DNA of 64,000 bases from JAXMCI01 sp046349435 (GTDB lineage: Bacteria; Pseudomonadota; Alphaproteobacteria; Dongiales; Dongiaceae), in NCBI GenBank assembly GCA_046349435.1, contig JAXMCI010000027.1, forward strand, positions 1-64,000, read 5' to 3'. The notes beneath the pieces were generated by a model. The model worked only from the letters and a program-made list of their open reading frames with translations. It did not search any database and had not been told where the DNA came from. Of this stretch, positions 60,890 through 64,000 are shown piece after piece (positions within the stretch are counted from its first letter, which is position 1; every line of letters begins with the position of its first letter). The position numbers and the translations under genes are program-made.

Positions 60890-63800
60890 ATGGCGCGGTT
60901 TGGGAGAATCCTTGCCGTTCTCTGCGCATTGACTGCGGCATCCTTAATTTGCATTGCAATCGCGGTGCCCGCTTTCTCTCAGGATCAGCGGATCGTCGAG
61001 ATCGCGAAAGGCGTTTTGGTCGTCGTTCCACCGGACTGGGAGATTGCCAATCAATCGCGCGATTCCCTGGAGCTCTACTTGCGCAGCGCGGTCAAGCCCG
61101 GACCCGAACGGGACGGCGGCGATACCAATCCGAAGCCGGAGTACATTCCGCCGCCTGATGCAGGAACGCTGATAACGGTCGAGCACCGCAGGGACCATCG
61201 CGATGCTCTCAAACGACTTGCCGAAATTTCAGTCGAATTTCCCGAGCGCGCAAAGACGCTCGTGATTTCCGGCTGGCCGGCAATCGAGCGCACCTACAGC
61301 GACTACATGCCTCAACCCGGAGAAAGTGAAGGACCCGCGGGCAAACTCACGGCGGTCTTTTCCACCACCGCCATTGCAGTCGACACGCTGCTCGTCCGGC
61401 TCAACACGATGTTCGGGCCGGGCGCCGACCAAAAGTCCGTCGCAGCGGCGGCGAACATCGTCCGGAACCTGAAGCTCCCCGCGGGCAATGGCGATGCCGC
61501 AGCAGCCGAGCTTCCGCTGATCGAACAGCTAGCGCCCAAGGCCGTTGCGCCCTCGAACGCGCCGAAGGGCGATCATACTGAGCTTCGTCCGAACAAGGCG
61601 GCGCCGGGCGTTCCGATCACGGTCCAGACCGGCGTCGGCGAACTGGAGGTCGCAACCAACGACGGGCAGCATGTCGTCGTGGCCGCAAACAGCGGTTTTT
61701 CGTTCTCGGACAATTCCGGCGGCTCCTACACGTTTGGCGGCGGGACGCCCTGCAACCAGACCCGCTGCGATGGCGATCCGTCGCTGGCCGTGGGCGCCAG
61801 CGGGGCAATCTACTACGCGTGGATCGGCGGCCCCACAAACACGCAGTTAGGTGACGGTGTTTCACGCTCCACCGACAACGGGCACACGTTCCCGTTCCAG
61901 TCGTTGGCAGTCGCGTGCCCCGGCACCACGGCCTGTAGCGTCGCCGACCAGGAGCATATCGCCGCGGACCGGTTCAATTCCGCGCCGAGCGGCAACGATC
62001 GTGTCTATGCGGTTTGGCGAAACTTTCTTGCCGCAGGCGGCCTCGGCTCGATCCGGATTACCTGTTCGTCCGACAACGCGTCGACCTGGGCCGCCAGCGT
62101 CGCAATCGGGGCAGGCGATTTCCCGCGCGTCGCAGTGGGCCGCGACGGCTTCGTCTACGTCGCCTGGGCCAGCGGCGGCAACATGATGCTGCACAAATAT
62201 AGCAGTTGCGATACCGGCCTCGTGGCGCAGCCCGGCTGGCCTCTCACGGTTGCGGCATTCGCGAACGTCGTTTGTCCCGCCGCCGGGTTAGACCGTTGCA
62301 ACGGCCGGAACATCCTGTCGAGCCCGGTTGTCGTCGGCGACGACCTGCAAGCCGACCACATCTACTACACGTTCACGACATCGAGCGGCGCCGGAAACGA
62401 GAACGTCATGATCTTCGATTCGACCGATGGAGGGGCCACCTTCCCGCGTTCGGTCACTGCAAATTCTGGTGTCAGTGCACGGCGTTATCTATCCTGGGCA
62501 TCCACCTACGGCGGCATGGCGGTGGTGTCCTGGTACGACCGCCGAAACGCGACCGCGGCGAACAACGATTTGGCGCGCTTTTTCATCGGCGGGGCGGCGG
62601 TTCGCGGGCCCAATCTCGTGGCTCTCACCGAGACTGATCTGTCGGGGGCCGACGACAATCAGTGTTCGCTCTGGCCGTGGCCGACGAATGCCACCACAGA
62701 TTCCGAAAGCTGCTCGGTCCAGCCGCAACTCGCCGGGTATTGTGCGACCCCCACGACCACTTCGCCGCCTTCCGGCTATACGCCGTGCGACTTTACGTCG
62801 ACGATTTGCCCGGCCGGCCAGATCTGCAAGTTCGATCGCGGCGCCCCAAAATACGGTGATTACAACGGCAACGCGGCAGGGCTCGGTCGGATGTTCTCAG
62901 CATGGGCCTCGTCCGTGCCGCCGGCCGGCGCTGGCGGGACCGCTGGAACGCTGCGCGTGTATTCCTCGGCGGATCGTATTCCATCCGACTTCTACGTCCG
63001 CGACTGGAACGCAGGCGCCACCTTCGACAACGGCCAGCAGCCGTCTACCCAGAGCAACTTCTGGTCGACGAGCGGCGTGTGGAACCAGAGCACATCCACG
63101 GCGGTGGCCGCCGGGCCGAGCGGCTGGGTGGTGGGCGATCCGCCGGATCGTGGCGGCTCCAACTTTCTTTTTGCTACGATAAACCGCCGCGCTCCCGCCG
63201 CGTCGACCGCCCCATCGATCGGAGTCACGGCGAACTTCTTCTATGCGGACTACGGCTTGGGCACGAACTTCAGTTCGCTCGGCAGCGAAAGCGTCACGTT
63301 CGGCGCAACCGACGTTGGCCTGACGACGCCGGGGCACATGTGGTCGGTCCCTGCGAGCGCGTCAGGCCATCTGTGTGTGGCGGTTCAACTAGCCGGGCCG
63401 GATGGCGACGTCTCGGCCTTCCCGTCGCTGTCCGGAAGTTCGCCGGGCACAGGCGTCATGGCTGACAACAACATTGCACAGCGCAACCTGCTGGAGACGA
63501 CCGGGACCGGGACCGGGGGCGCCGAGGTGATTGCCTTGGTGCGCAACTGGTTGCCGAAAGAGCGCGACATGCGCCTGCGCGTGGTTCCTCGGGGGTTAGA
63601 GCAATTGGAAGGCACGTTCGATCTCATCGATGTGCGTGGCGGCGAACCTGCCAAGCCGATGAAGATCACGCGGGAGACGGTGATCCACACAGGTGTGCTC
63701 AAGCCGGGGGAGGTGCGCTGGCTACGGTTCCGCGCCCCCAGTCTGAAAGGCCTGGAGAAACCTGTTTCCATCAGCGTGTACGACGATACCAAACCGCCCG

Positions 63801-64000
63801 GCAACGGCTTCACCATTCAACTGCAAGCCGACAAGACCGAACGCGTGATCGCAAACGACCTCTTCGGGTTCAGAAACGTGTTGCTGCGGATGGCCAATAT
63901 CGAAGACAGCCCGGATGCCGCCAAGTTGGCCGAACGCGTATCGGATCTTTCGAAAAGACCTTCCAAGCCCGAGTACCTGGAGTTCCTGGACAAGAACGGC
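60890..64000 (+). CDS. Large secreted Asp-box (BNR/sialidase-like propeller) protein, 3' end outside window
   Basis: The frame is open for at least 1037 codons to the right edge. It starts at ATG 60890 (AGGGGGA upstream; ATG 60872 also in frame) with a signal peptide (LTAASLICIAIAVPAFSQ). Residues ~35-210 (GVLVVVPPDWEI... LVISGWPAIERTY) look like a separate N-terminal domain. Four Asp-box-like motifs follow: SDNSGGSYTF (~61706), STDNGHTFPF (~61869), SSDNASTWAA (~62067) and STDGGATFPR (~62419), as in sialidase-type beta-propellers. Several Cys-rich loops and a C-terminal beta domain (NWLPKERDMRLRV) come after. No sialidase catalytic Arg triad is evident. Codons are visibly more AT-ending than those of the genes to the left. 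Confidence 0.85.
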   Translation, partial: MARFGRILAVLCALTAASLICIAIAVPAFSQDQRIVEIAKGVLVVVPPDWEIANQSRDSLELYLRSAVKPGPERDGGDTNPKPEYIPPPDAGTLITVEHRRDHRDALKRLAEISVEFPERAKTLVISGWPAIERTYSDYMPQPGESEGPAGKLTAVFSTTAIAVDTLLVRLNTMFGPGADQKSVAAAANIVRNLKLPAGNGDAAAAELPLIEQLAPKAVAPSNAPKGDHTELRPNKAAPGVPITVQTGVGELEVATNDGQHVVVAANSGFSFSDNSGGSYTFGGGTPCNQTRCDGDPSLAVGASGAIYYAWIGGPTNTQLGDGVSRSTDNGHTFPFQSLAVACPGTTACSVADQEHIAADRFNSAPSGNDRVYAVWRNFLAAGGLGSIRITCSSDNASTWAASVAIGAGDFPRVAVGRDGFVYVAWASGGNMMLHKYSSCDTGLVAQPGWPLTVAAFANVVCPAAGLDRCNGRNILSSPVVVGDDLQADHIYYTFTTSSGAGNENVMIFDSTDGGATFPRSVTANSGVSARRYLSWASTYGGMAVVSWYDRRNATAANNDLARFFIGGAAVRGPNLVALTETDLSGADDNQCSLWPWPTNATTDSESCSVQPQLAGYCATPTTTSPPSGYTPCDFTSTICPAGQICKFDRGAPKYGDYNGNAAGLGRMFSAWASSVPPAGAGGTAGTLRVYSSADRIPSDFYVRDWNAGATFDNGQQPSTQSNFWSTSGVWNQSTSTAVAAGPSGWVVGDPPDRGGSNFLFATINRRAPAASTAPSIGVTANFFYADYGLGTNFSSLGSESVTFGATDVGLTTPGHMWSVPASASGHLCVAVQLAGPDGDVSAFPSLSGSSPGTGVMADNNIAQRNLLETTGTGTGGAEVIALVRNWLPKERDMRLRVVPRGLEQLEGTFDLIDVRGGEPAKPMKITRETVIHTGVLKPGEVRWLRFRAPSLKGLEKPVSISVYDDTKPPGNGFTIQLQADKTERVIANDLFGFRNVLLRMANIEDSPDAAKLAERVSDLSKRPSKPEYLEFLDKNG

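Overview
The window is about 70% GC with dense, tightly packed genes and many 4-bp start/stop overlaps (ATGA, GTGA, TTGA). The gene content is free-living and chemoheterotrophic: several ABC solute-binding proteins, a Rieske oxygenase, HyuA/HyuB, LysR and AraC regulators, a sterol-desaturase-like protein, a Tat-type binding protein and a PqiB/PqiC/PqiA set. This points to a high-GC alphaproteobacterium, probably Rhodospirillales-like. That placement is inferred from gene style; there is no rRNA in the window. I saw no tRNA, rRNA or CRISPR.

Layout. 1-1952: the start of a DUF2252 protein (runs off the left edge), a cold-shock protein and three small unknowns. 1998-10728 (minus): six tightly spaced genes, in order amidohydrolase, glycosyltransferase fusion, LysR, 2OG-Fe oxygenase, family-5 binding protein, Rieske oxygenase. 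They look like one transcription unit for uptake and oxidation of an unknown, perhaps nitrogenous, compound. 10807-13363 (minus): a phospholipase-D-type lipoprotein and a secreted partner. 13602-17145: an MFS exporter between two AraC regulators. 17167-23152 (minus): CopC, DUF1254 lipoprotein, glycine-zipper protein, sulfatase and an amino-acid-type binding protein. 23378-24722: an outer-membrane-like protein and a lipoprotein. 24749-29663 (minus): pqiB-pqiC-pqiA, a small secreted protein and a DUF4239 membrane protein. 29790-33099 (minus): six consecutive genes, five of them with clear export signals (DUF2092, a 17-residue-repeat protein, two Cys-rich paralogues, two unknowns), with no known joint function.

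33240-38401: a channel-like protein with an odd selectivity filter and a glycosyltransferase cluster whose plus-strand genes are joined by 4-bp overlaps. 38427-42979: a nuclease/phosphatase-fold secreted protein, a histidine phosphatase, 6-phosphogluconate dehydrogenase, aldose epimerase and a sterol-desaturase-family enzyme. 43095-52589: an eight-gene co-directional run, hyuA-hyuB-IMPase-ABC ATPase-metallo-beta-lactamase-permease-permease-binding protein. It ends in a strong hairpin and has two more hairpins just before the binding-protein gene. 52748-58563: a GAF-PAS-PAS adenylate/guanylate cyclase, a sugar-acid-dehydratase-like enzyme, a beta-hydroxyacid dehydrogenase, a GNAT acetyltransferase and an EamA exporter.

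58644-64000 is the disturbed end. It holds a LysR gene broken by two compensating frameshifts, a degraded insertion sequence, and then the first ~3.1 kb of a very large secreted Asp-box (BNR-like) protein with visibly less GC-biased codons. That gene continues past the right edge.
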